This document shows, piece by piece, positions 6,671-13,302 of a stretch of DNA of 17,009 bases. The DNA lies in contig JBFWNZ010000045.1 of assembly GCA_050250795.1 (NCBI GenBank), positions 1 to 17,009 of the forward strand. Reading direction: 5' to 3'. The stretch's first letter is position 1, and every line of letters begins with the position of its first letter. The position numbers and the translations under genes were made by a program. The DNA comes from JBFWNZ01 sp050250795 (GTDB taxonomy: Bacteria; Pseudomonadota; Alphaproteobacteria; UBA8366). The notes under the pieces were generated by a model that saw nothing but the letters and a program-made list of their open reading frames with translations, was not told where the DNA came from and did not search any database.

Positions 6671-7657
6671 ATGCTGCGACTGATCGGCCGCCTCATTCTG
6701 CTGCTCGCCGTGGCGGGCGTTCTGGCGGCCGCTGGAATCCTCTACTGGGGTTACACCGTCTATAACGAGCCGGGCCCGCTCGACCGGCCGGCGACGGTGG
6801 TGCTGCCGCGCGGCACCGGGCTCGGCGGGATCGCGGAGCGGCTTGCCCAGGCCGGCGTGATCGGCCTGCCCACGCATTTCGCCGCCGTGGCCCGGTTGAC
6901 CGGCGTCCACCGGTCGCTGCAGGCGGGCGAATACGCCTTTGCGCCCGGCGTCAGCCCGCGCGAGGTCATGGACATCATCGCCGAGGGCCGCACGGTCGTC
7001 CGCTGGCTGACCGTCCCCGAAGGGCTCACCACGGTGCAAGTTCTCCTGCTGATCGACGGCATGGAGGGGCTGGGCGGCGCGATCTCCAAGGTGCCGGACG
7101 AGGGCGAGTTGCTGCCCGACACCTATCGCTACTCCTATGGCGACCGGCGCGACGCCGTTCTCGACCGCATGCGCCATGCGATGGACGACGCGTTGGGGGA
7201 ACTGTGGCCTAACCGGGCACCGAACCTGCCGCTCAAGACGCCGGAGGAGGCGGTCATCCTCGCCTCTATCGTGGAGAAGGAGACCGGGCTGCGCGCGGAG
7301 CGGCCGATGGTGGCGGGCGTGTTCATCAACCGCCTGCGGCAGGGCATGCGGCTGGATTCCGATCCGACCGTCATCTATGCCGTCAGCGGCGGGCAGGGGC
7401 CGCTCGACCGGCCGCTGACGCGCACCGACCTTGAGACGGACCATCCCTACAACACCTATCGCAATACCGGCCTGCCGCCGGGGCCCATCGCCAATCCCGG
7501 CCGGGCCTCGCTGGAGGCGGTGCTGAATCCGGCGCCGACGGATGCGCTGTATTTCGTGGCCGACGGCACCGGCGGGCATGCTTTCTCGACGACGCTGGAC
7601 GAGCACAACCGCAACGTTCGCAAGTGGCGTGCGCTCAACCGCCGTCCGCCGCAGTGA
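6671..7657 (+). CDS. mltG: Endolytic murein transglycosylase MltG
   Basis: Inner-membrane enzyme that cleaves nascent peptidoglycan strands, thought to terminate glycan elongation. The 328 residues start with one membrane anchor (about residues 5-30), then a LysM-like region with VVLPRGTGLGGIAERLAQ (about 43-60) and a YceG/MltG catalytic domain. The catalytic glutamate is E202 in ILASIVEKETG. Further signatures are GVFINRLRQGMRLDSDPTV (about 216-234), YNTYRNTGLPPGPIANPG and the terminal YFVADGTGGHAFS. The start at the hydrophobic MLRLIGRLILLL segment was chosen over upstream codons that lie within fabF. The ribosome site is weak, consistent with coupling to fabF. Confidence 0.94.
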   Translation: MLRLIGRLILLLAVAGVLAAAGILYWGYTVYNEPGPLDRPATVVLPRGTGLGGIAERLAQAGVIGLPTHFAAVARLTGVHRSLQAGEYAFAPGVSPREVMDIIAEGRTVVRWLTVPEGLTTVQVLLLIDGMEGLGGAISKVPDEGELLPDTYRYSYGDRRDAVLDRMRHAMDDALGELWPNRAPNLPLKTPEEAVILASIVEKETGLRAERPMVAGVFINRLRQGMRLDSDPTVIYAVSGGQGPLDRPLTRTDLETDHPYNTYRNTGLPPGPIANPGRASLEAVLNPAPTDALYFVADGTGGHAFSTTLDEHNRNVRKWRALNRRPPQ

Positions 7658-7673
7658 CCTCTATACCCATCCG

Positions 7674-7704
7674 GCCGCGCGTCCGTTAAGGTTCGCGCGG
7701 CTTT
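7674..7704 (+). terminator. Terminator-like hairpin after mltG
   Basis: GCCGCGCG (7674-7681) pairs perfectly with CGCGCGGC (7694-7701) around a 12-base loop in which CC/GG can extend pairing, followed by TTT. The T-run is short. Its position, 17 bases after the mltG stop and before a gene of unrelated function, suits the end of the fab cluster. Confidence 0.45.
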
Positions 7705-7732
7705 CAGGAACATCAGAGAAAAGGGACAGGCG

Positions 7733-8527
7733 ATGAATGCTCCGGTGCAGGCGGTGCTGGCCGAGGTGAAGGACGGGGTCGGCCGGGTGACGATTGCCAG
7801 CCCGGCGCGTCACAACGCGCTGACGCTCGACATGTGGCAGGCGCTGGGCGACCGGATGGCTGCCTTCGACGCCGACCCTGCAGTGCGCGTCATCGTGCTG
7901 AGCGGCGCGGGCGAAAAGTCCTTCTGCGTCGGCGCCGATATCTCCGAGTTCGAGGAGAAGCGGGCGACCAAGGCGCAGGCCGAGCATTACGAGCATGTCG
8001 TCGAGACGGCGATGATGCGCATCCAGGAATGCCGCAAGCCGACCATCGCCATGATCAATGGCTACTGCATCGGCGGCGGCGTCGAGGTGGCGATCAGCTG
8101 CGATCTGCGCATCGCCTCGACCGAGGCGCGGTTCGGCGTGCCGGCGGCCAAGCTGGGAATCGGCTATGCCTATTGGGCCGTATCGCTGCTGTCGGACCTG
8201 ATCGGTCCGGCGGCGGCCAAGGAAATCTTCTACACGGCGCGCCAGTTCACGGCGGAAGAGGGGCTTCGCACGGGCTTCTTCCAGCAGGTGCTGCCGCCGG
8301 CCGAGCTGGCGGGATTCGTCGATGGCTATTGCCGCCAGATCGCGCAGAACGCCCCCTTGTCGATGGCGTCCGCCAAGCGCTGCATTACCGAGCATCTCAA
8401 GGATGCCGACCGGCAGGATCGCGCTGCTGCGCTGCATACCATCGAGGCCTGCTCGTTGAGCGAGGACTATGCCGAGGGACGCCGCGCCTTCATGGAGAAG
8501 CGCAAGCCGGTCTTCCGGGGCCGGTAG
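7733..8527 (+). CDS. Enoyl-CoA hydratase/isomerase (crotonase) family protein
   Basis: Crotonase-fold enzyme acting on an acyl-CoA thioester; 264 residues, as usual. The oxyanion-hole segments are present: FCVGADISEFEE (about 64-75) and NGYCIGGGVEVAISCD (about 109-124). Of the two catalytic glutamates of classical enoyl-CoA hydratase, the first is kept (Glu118 in GGGVE). The second, in the FGQPE motif, is Ala138 here (FGVPA). It may therefore catalyse another crotonase reaction, such as isomerisation, decarboxylation or hydrolysis, rather than standard hydration. The C-terminus EDYAEGRRAFMEKRKPVF is a normal family ending. A GAAAAGGGACAGG ribosome site precedes the ATG. It converges on the small membrane gene at 8540-8698 with a 12-base gap. 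Confidence 0.9.
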   Translation: MNAPVQAVLAEVKDGVGRVTIASPARHNALTLDMWQALGDRMAAFDADPAVRVIVLSGAGEKSFCVGADISEFEEKRATKAQAEHYEHVVETAMMRIQECRKPTIAMINGYCIGGGVEVAISCDLRIASTEARFGVPAAKLGIGYAYWAVSLLSDLIGPAAAKEIFYTARQFTAEEGLRTGFFQQVLPPAELAGFVDGYCRQIAQNAPLSMASAKRCITEHLKDADRQDRAAALHTIEACSLSEDYAEGRRAFMEKRKPVFRGR

Positions 8528-8539
8528 GGGGCGGCAGCC

Positions 8540-8698
8540 TTACTTCTTCATCACCACCCACAGGGCGTGGACCACGCCCGGCAGGAAGAAGCACAGGGTC
8601 AGCAGCAGGTTGAGCCAGAAATGCAGGCCCAGCCCGACGGTCAGAAAGACCGCGACCGGCGGCAGGAAGAGGGCGAGAACGATGCGGATGATGTCCAT
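8540..8698 (-). CDS. YqaE/Pmp3 family small membrane protein
   Basis: A 52-residue peptide with two membrane helices: MDIIRIVLALFLPPVAVFL at the start, and LNLLLTLCFFLPGVVHALWVV near the end, with the two-helix hairpin turn between. The double-proline LFLPPVAVF and the LCFFLPGVVHALWVV segment are diagnostic of the Pmp3/UPF0057 family, found in plants, fungi and bacteria and linked to membrane potential and salt or cold stress. The start at 8698 has an excellent AGGAGG ribosome site; an in-frame upstream ATG (8779) would add unrelated residues encoded by the 31-bp repeat. It is a single-gene unit converging with the crotonase gene. Confidence 0.93.
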   Translation of the reverse strand: MDIIRIVLALFLPPVAVFLTVGLGLHFWLNLLLTLCFFLPGVVHALWVVMKK

Positions 8699-8756
8699 GA
8701 CGGGGCTCCTCCTGCGGGCCGGATGATCCACCGCATCATGCCGCAAAAGCATCCTT

Positions 8757-8818
8757 CCGGTATCGTGATAAATACGCATCCGGCACGCCGGTATCGTGAT
8801 AAATACGCATCCGGCACG
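8757..8818. repeat. Perfect 31-bp tandem duplication
   Basis: Two adjacent identical 31-base units (8757-8787 and 8788-8818), each beginning CCGGTATCGTGATAAATACG and ending CATCCGGCACG. The bases before the first unit (GCATCC, then CCGG after two bases) resemble a shortened unit boundary. Each unit contains a GTAT/ATAC dyad with an 8-base spacer. It lies 59-120 bases upstream of the YqaE-type gene and in its promoter region, so it may be a duplicated regulator site, or just slippage. Confidence 0.9.
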
Positions 8819-9118
8819 GGACTGCTCCGCGATTTAGTGGGCCGTCAGAAAACGATCACAACAAATAGCGTGCTTTTCGCCCTTCGCAGGCGCAATATTC
8901 CAATGTGAAGTCTTGATGGAGACGGTGAACCGTATGCGGCTACAGGCCGGCGGCAGACCGGACCTAGCTCATCATCGGGCCGCCCCCGGCGGGCGGCGCT
9001 CCGATGCCTCCAAACTCCGTCCCATTCCCGGAAGCGTTCAATGCCATCGCCGTCGCGGCCCCCGTCGCGCCGGACCATTCGTCATTCCCGAACCCTGTCG
9101 AGGAGGACCCGGACCCTC
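8819..9118. other. Non-coding gap upstream of phoH
   Basis: No convincing gene. It holds an AT-richer part (about 8829-8915), a 7-bp perfect stem GCCGCCC/GGGCGGC at 8979-8997, and a GAGGAGG ribosome site for phoH near 9100. A 50-residue open minus-strand frame (8964-9116) rich in Gly, Ala and Ser and ending GIGAPPAGGGPMMS has good codon bias but no convincing start; it could be a gene remnant. Confidence 0.5.
8824..8881 (-). promoter_or_regulatory. Possible promoter for the YqaE/Pmp3 gene
   Basis: On the minus strand TTGTGA is followed, after 17-18 bases, by ACTAAA/CTAAAT in the only AT-rich part of the gap. The 31-bp repeats would then lie in the 5' leader. Motif-based only and weak. Confidence 0.25.
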
Positions 9119-9877
9119 ATGGCCAAACGATCCGCGCGCGCCGTCATCGGACGCCACGAAACCCGGCATGAGACCAGCAATGTCGAATCGATCCGTTCCG
9201 CGGGCCATTCCGCGGGCTTTGCCTGGAGCCCGGTGAACCCGGAGCGGGATCAGCGCTATCTGCGGCGCGTCAAGCCGCATGGCGAGAACCAGCGGGCCCT
9301 GATGGAGGCGATAGAGGGGCACGCCATGACCCTTGCCCTCGGGCCCGCGGGAACGGGCAAGACCTATCTTGCGATCAATGCCGCCGTCACCGCGCTGGAG
9401 GCCGGTCGGGTGGCCCGTATCCTGTTGTCGCGCCCGGCGGTGGAGGCGGGCGAGACCCTTGGCTTCCTGCCCGGCTCGCTGGAGGACAAGCTGCTGCCCT
9501 ATCTGCGGCCGCTCTACGACGCCCTGGCCGACCGTCTGGGCGGCAAGCGGCTCAAGGCGCTGCTCGCCGACGGCACCATCGAGATCGCACCCATCGCCTA
9601 TATGCGCGGCCGCACCCTCAACAACTCCTTCGTCGTGATCGACGAGGCGCAGAACTGCACCTACGGGCAGATCAAGATGCTGCTGACGCGGCTGGGCTGG
9701 CACTCGACCATGGTCGTCACCGGCGATCCGGAGCAGAGCGACCTGCTGCCCGAACTGTCCGGCCTTGCCGAAGTCGCGCGGCGGCTGGCGGCGGTCGAGG
9801 GGGTGGCGGTGATGCGCCTGACCCAGGCGGATGTGGTCCGCCATCCGCTGGTCGCCGCCATCCTGCCTGCGCTATAA
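9119..9877 (+). CDS. phoH: PhoH family ATPase
   Basis: P-loop ATPase of the PhoH family, proposed to act in RNA metabolism or phosphate stress; exact role is unsettled. The 252 residues contain GENQRALMEAI (about 55-65), Walker A GPAGTGKT (75-82), SRPAVEAGETLGFLPGSLEDK (about 104-124, the highly conserved family block), Walker B FVVIDEAQN (171-179), TGDPEQSDL (201-209) and the terminal RHPLV (241-245). The basic N-terminus of about 50 residues is variable. The start was chosen because MAKRSARAVIG is preceded by GAGGAGG; an upstream in-frame ATG at 9041 lacks such a site. It is not next to ybeY here, unlike many phoH-like genes, and appears monocistronic. Confidence 0.93.
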   Translation: MAKRSARAVIGRHETRHETSNVESIRSAGHSAGFAWSPVNPERDQRYLRRVKPHGENQRALMEAIEGHAMTLALGPAGTGKTYLAINAAVTALEAGRVARILLSRPAVEAGETLGFLPGSLEDKLLPYLRPLYDALADRLGGKRLKALLADGTIEIAPIAYMRGRTLNNSFVVIDEAQNCTYGQIKMLLTRLGWHSTMVVTGDPEQSDLLPELSGLAEVARRLAAVEGVAVMRLTQADVVRHPLVAAILPAL

Positions 9878-9883
9878 GCCGAA

Positions 9884-9910
9884 GCCGGGGCGGCGCAATG
9901 CCGCCCCGGC
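9884..9910 (+). terminator. Strong hairpin after phoH
   Basis: An 11-bp perfect stem, GCCGGGGCGGC with GCCGCCCCGGC, around a GCAAT loop, six bases after the phoH stop. No T-run follows, so it is either a terminator lacking a U-tract or an mRNA 3' stabiliser. Confidence 0.5.
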
Positions 9911-9967
9911 GAACCGTCCCGGCCGGACCGCGGCGGCGCACAAGAACCAACGGTCGGGAGGAAGAAG

Positions 9968-10714
9968 ATGAACCGGATCGATCTGGACGGCCGCGTTGCG
10001 GCCATCACGGGCGGGGCCCAGGGCTTTGGGCGCGCGATTGCCGAACGCATGCTGGCCTCGGGCGCGCGCGTGGTCCTGTGGGATCAGGACAAGCCGCTGG
10101 CCGAGGCGACGGCGAAGGAACTCGGCGCCGGCGCCACGGCGATGGCCGTGGATGTGACCGACCCGCAAGGCGTGGTCGCGGCCGTCGCGGCGACGGAAAA
10201 GGCGGTCGGCCCGCTCGATATCCTGGTCAACAACGCCGGCATCGCGGGTATGAACGCGACGGTCTGGGACTATCCCATCGAGGAGTGGCGGCGGGTGGTC
10301 GAGATCGATCTGAACGGCGTGTTCTACTGCTGCCGGGCCGTGGTGCCGGGCATGCGGGCACGGGGCCGCGGCCGCATCGTCAATGTGGCCTCCATCGCCG
10401 GCAAGGAGGGCAACCCCAACGCCTCGGCCTACAGCGCGGCCAAGGCGGCGGTCATCGCGCTCACCAAATCCCTGGGCAAGGAATTGGCCGGCAGCGGTGT
10501 GCTGGTGAACTGCGTCACCCCGGCGGCCGCCCGCACGCGCATCTTCGACCAGATGACCGAGCAGCATATCCAGTACATGCTGTCGAAAATCCCGATGGGC
10601 CGCTTCGTCGAGGTGGACGAGGTGGCGTCCCTCGTCACCTGGCTTTCCTCCGAGGACTGCGCCTTCTCGACCGGTGCGGTGTTCGACATCTCCGGCGGGC
10701 GCGCGACCTATTAG
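9968..10714 (+). CDS. SDR family NAD(P)-dependent oxidoreductase
   Basis: Classical SDR of 248 residues, FabG-like in sequence but outside the fatty-acid cluster. It has TGGAQGFG (14-21), Asp39 after the second strand (VVLWDQ), favouring NAD(H), NNAG (88-91), Asn116, Ser142 in NVASIAG, Tyr155 and Lys159 in YSAAK. It ends TGAVFDISGGRATY. Members with this look oxidise sugar acids, hydroxy acids or polyols; the substrate is not identifiable. GGGAGGAAGAAG gives a strong ribosome site. It converges with the four-SDR operon but is not a close paralogue of those genes. It could belong to the same catabolic programme; that is inference from proximity alone. Confidence 0.9.
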   Translation: MNRIDLDGRVAAITGGAQGFGRAIAERMLASGARVVLWDQDKPLAEATAKELGAGATAMAVDVTDPQGVVAAVAATEKAVGPLDILVNNAGIAGMNATVWDYPIEEWRRVVEIDLNGVFYCCRAVVPGMRARGRGRIVNVASIAGKEGNPNASAYSAAKAAVIALTKSLGKELAGSGVLVNCVTPAAARTRIFDQMTEQHIQYMLSKIPMGRFVEVDEVASLVTWLSSEDCAFSTGAVFDISGGRATY

Positions 10715-10722
10715 GGTCCGGA

Positions 10723-10746
10723 CGGGCGACGCCGCGGCGTCGCCCG
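10723..10746. terminator. 24-bp perfect palindrome between convergent genes
   Basis: CGGGCGACGCCG followed by its exact reverse complement CGGCGTCGCCCG sits in the 42-base gap between two convergent SDR genes. It is a likely bidirectional terminator or 3' stabiliser; no long T-run on either side. Confidence 0.55.
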
Positions 10747-10756
10747 CCTGTGGCCG

Positions 10757-11566
10757 TTACCGCGCGGTCCAGGCCCCGTCGACCGGCAGCAGGACGCCGC
10801 GCACGCTGTAGGCAAGCGCGCTGCACAGATAGACGCAGGCCGCGGCCAGTTCCTCGACCTTCACGTATTTCAGCATCGCGCCCTGGTAGGCGCCCTTCGA
10901 TGCGAGGAAGCCGCGGATGGCCTCCTCCTCGTCGTTGATGCGGTGTTCGGCCTTGTATTCGGTCAGGCGGAACTCGTTCATCGGCGTCCGCGCCATGCCG
11001 GGGCAGATGCCGTTGCAGGTGACGCCGGTGTTCGCGGTCTCCAGCGCGGTGGCCTTGGTCAGGCCGGCGATGGCGTGCTTGCTCGCGACATAGGCGCAGA
11101 CGTCCAGGCCGCCGACGAGCCCCAGCGCGGAGGAGGTGTTGACGATGCGTCCCCAGTCGCGCTTCAGCATGCCCGGCAGGATCGCCTTCGTCGCATGGAA
11201 GGCGGCGGTGACATTGACCGCGAACAGCCGGTCCCACACCTCCTCGGGATAGTCCTGGATCGGCGTGCGGCGATGCTGGACGCCGGCGTTGTTGATCAGG
11301 ATGTCGACCTGTCCCAGTTTCTGCTCGGCCGTCTTGCACATGTCGCGGATTTCCGCCGGGTGCAGCATGTTGGCCGGGTGGAAATAGGCCTTCACGCCGA
11401 AATCGGATTCGATGGCGGCCCGGGTCTTCTCGATCTCTGCCGGGTCGCCCAACCCGTTCAGCATGACGTTGCAGCCCTCGGCCGCGAGCGCGCGGGCATA
11501 GGCGACGCCGATGCCGCTCGTCGAGCCGGCGATCAGCGCGTTGCGCCCCTTGATTCCTGCATCCAT
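10757..11566 (-). CDS. 3-hydroxybutyrate dehydrogenase-like SDR, paralogue A
   Basis: Last gene of the tandem SDR operon; 269 residues. The scaffold matches D-3-hydroxybutyrate dehydrogenases: GSTSGIG (14-20), LNGLGDPAEIE (36-46), NNAG (92-95), catalytic Ser146 in NTSSALG, Tyr159 and Lys163 in CAYVASK, ALETANTGVTCN (174-185) and the terminal VDGAWTAR. The residue before the cofactor glycine is Ala13 instead of the usual Thr. Known 3-hydroxybutyrate carboxylate ligands are only partly kept: Gln97 (NAGVQH) is present, but the positions equivalent to His144, Lys152 and Trp187 of the Pseudomonas fragi enzyme are Leu148, Val157 and Met191. The natural substrate is thus probably different. GGAGGGG precedes the ATG. 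About 91% identical to paralogue C by hand alignment. Confidence 0.92.
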   Translation of the reverse strand: MDAGIKGRNALIAGSTSGIGVAYARALAAEGCNVMLNGLGDPAEIEKTRAAIESDFGVKAYFHPANMLHPAEIRDMCKTAEQKLGQVDILINNAGVQHRRTPIQDYPEEVWDRLFAVNVTAAFHATKAILPGMLKRDWGRIVNTSSALGLVGGLDVCAYVASKHAIAGLTKATALETANTGVTCNGICPGMARTPMNEFRLTEYKAEHRINDEEEAIRGFLASKGAYQGAMLKYVKVEELAAACVYLCSALAYSVRGVLLPVDGAWTAR

Positions 11567-11610
11567 GGTCTGTCCCCTCCGTCGGTGTGGTCGGTTCGGT
11601 TTTATGCGGA

Positions 11611-12420
11611 TCAGCGTGCGGTCCAGGCGCCGTCGACCGGCAGCAGGACCCCGCGCACGCTATAGGCCTGGGCGCTGCATAGATAGACGCAGGCCGCGCC
11701 CAGATCCTCGATACGGATGTATTCCAGCATCGCGGCGTTATAGGCGCCCTTCGACGCCAGATACCTGCGGATGGCCTCCGCCTCGTCGTCGATGCGGTGT
11801 TCCGCCATGTATTCGGTCAGGCGGAACTCGTTGAGCGGCGTGCGTGTCGTACCGGGGCAGATGGCGTTGCAGGTGACGCCGGTATTCGCCGTCTCCAGCG
11901 CCACGGCCTTGGTCAGCCCGCTCAGCGCATGCTTGCTCGCCACATACGCGCAGGCGCCCAGTCCGCCGACGAGGCCGAGTGCCGAGGCGGTGTTGACGAT
12001 GCGCCCCCAGTCGCGCTTGAGCATTCCCGGCAGGATCGCCTTGATGGCATGGAAGGCGGCGGTGACGTTGACGGCCAGGGTGCGGTCCCACACCTCTTCC
12101 GGATAGTCCGCCAGCGGCGTGCGGCGATGCAGGATGCCCGCGTTGTTGATCAGGATATCGACCTGACCCAGCGTCTGCTCCGCCGTCTTGCACAGGTCGC
12201 GGATTTCCGCCGGGTGCAGCAAGTTGGCCGGATGGAAATAGGCCTTCACGCCGAAATCCGCCGCGATGGCGGCGCGGGTCTTCTCGATCTCCGCCGGATC
12301 GCCCAGCCCGTTCAGCATGATGTTGCAGCCTTCGGCCGCGAGCGCGCGGGCATAGGCCACGCCGATACCGCTGGTCGATCCGGCGATCAGCGCGTTGCGC
12401 CCCTTGATCCCTGCATCCAT
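11611..12420 (-). CDS. 3-hydroxybutyrate dehydrogenase-like SDR, paralogue B
   Basis: Third of four tandem copies in transcription order, 269 residues, with Ser146, Tyr159 and Lys163 intact (NTASALG and CAYVASK). At the position of the substrate-binding glutamine it has Leu (NAGILH), and its segment GLGACAY differs from its sisters, so its pocket differs from A and C. It is about 91% identical to C overall. However, the stretch encoding about residues 161-186 is identical in DNA to paralogue D rather than C (see findings). The ribosome site (ACAGGCGAAC) is weaker than those of A and C. It starts 35 bases after the C stop and ends 44 bases before the A start. Confidence 0.92.
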   Translation of the reverse strand: MDAGIKGRNALIAGSTSGIGVAYARALAAEGCNIMLNGLGDPAEIEKTRAAIAADFGVKAYFHPANLLHPAEIRDLCKTAEQTLGQVDILINNAGILHRRTPLADYPEEVWDRTLAVNVTAAFHAIKAILPGMLKRDWGRIVNTASALGLVGGLGACAYVASKHALSGLTKAVALETANTGVTCNAICPGTTRTPLNEFRLTEYMAEHRIDDEAEAIRRYLASKGAYNAAMLEYIRIEDLGAACVYLCSAQAYSVRGVLLPVDGAWTAR

Positions 12421-12455
12421 GGATGTTCGCCTGTCCGTGGCTTATGTCGGATCGG

Positions 12456-13265
12456 TCAGCGCGCGGTCCAGGCGCCATCGACCGGCAGCAGGACGCCGCG
12501 CACGCTATAGGCCTGGGCGCTGCACAGATAGACGCAGGCCGCGGCCAGGTCCTCGATGCGGATGTATTTCAGCATCGCGGCGTTGTATGCGCCCTTCGAG
12601 GCCAGGAAGCCGCGGATGGCCTCCTCCTCGTCGTTGATGCGGTGTTCGGCCATGTAGTCGGTCAGGCGGAACTCGTTGATCGGCGTGCGCGCCGTGCCGG
12701 GGCAGATGGCGTTGCAGGTGACGCCGGTGTTCGCCGTCTCCAGCGCGGTGGCCTTGGTCAGGCCGGAAATGGCGTGCTTGCTCGCCACATAGGCGCAGAC
12801 CTCGATCCCGCCCACGATGCCGAGTGCGGAGGAGGTGTTGACGATGCGCCCCCAGTCGCGCTTCAGCATTCCCGGCAGGATCGCCTTCGTCGCATGGAAG
12901 GCGGCGGTGACGTTGACGGCCAGGATGCGGTCCCACACCTCCTCCGGATAGTCCACGAGCGGGGTGCGGCGGTGCTGGATGCCGGCGTTGTTGATCAGGA
13001 TGTCGACCTGTCCCAGCGTCTGCTCCGCGGTCTTGCACATGTCGCGGATTTCCGCCGGGTGCAGCATGTTGGCGGGGTGGAAATAGGCCTTCACGCCGAA
13101 ATCGGATGCGATGGCGGCGCGGGTCTTCTCGATCTCCGCCGGGTCGCCCAGCCCGTTCAGCATGATGTTGCAGCCTTCGGCTGCGAGCGCGCGGGCATAG
13201 GCCACGCCGATACCGCTGGTCGATCCGGCGATCAGCGCGTTGCGCCCCTTGAGTCCTGCATCCAT
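12456..13265 (-). CDS. 3-hydroxybutyrate dehydrogenase-like SDR, paralogue C
   Basis: Second of four tandem copies in transcription order, 269 residues. The start is set at MDAGLKGRNALIAGSTSG, which has a GGAGGGGACACC leader matching that of paralogue A; the in-frame upstream codons lie in the D coding region in another frame. Ser146, Tyr159, Lys163 and the glutamine of NAGIQH (Gln97) are present. The His and Lys that contact the 3-hydroxybutyrate carboxylate in characterised enzymes are replaced (SALGIVGGIEVCAY). It is the most central member of the set, about 91% identical to both A and B, so it may be closest to the copy from which they arose. Confidence 0.92.
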   Translation of the reverse strand: MDAGLKGRNALIAGSTSGIGVAYARALAAEGCNIMLNGLGDPAEIEKTRAAIASDFGVKAYFHPANMLHPAEIRDMCKTAEQTLGQVDILINNAGIQHRRTPLVDYPEEVWDRILAVNVTAAFHATKAILPGMLKRDWGRIVNTSSALGIVGGIEVCAYVASKHAISGLTKATALETANTGVTCNAICPGTARTPINEFRLTDYMAEHRINDEEEAIRGFLASKGAYNAAMLKYIRIEDLAAACVYLCSAQAYSVRGVLLPVDGAWTAR

Positions 13266-13302
13266 GGTGTCCCCTCCGTCGGTTGTTCGTCGATATTGTC
13301 CG

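Noticed and set aside
3181..6696. Large minus-strand open frames antisense to fabD, fabG, acpP and fabF
   Set aside because: Their products are low-complexity His/Arg/Asp-rich sequences mirroring the sense codon bias, while the plus-strand genes have full catalytic motifs.
6626..7606. 326-codon frame antisense to mltG
   Set aside because: Shadow of a well-supported gene; no recognisable domain or ribosome site.
8845..9236. Overlapping 77- and 107-codon frames before phoH
   Set aside because: Neither has family resemblance, and they overlap each other on opposite strands; the 107-codon one also overlaps the phoH start.
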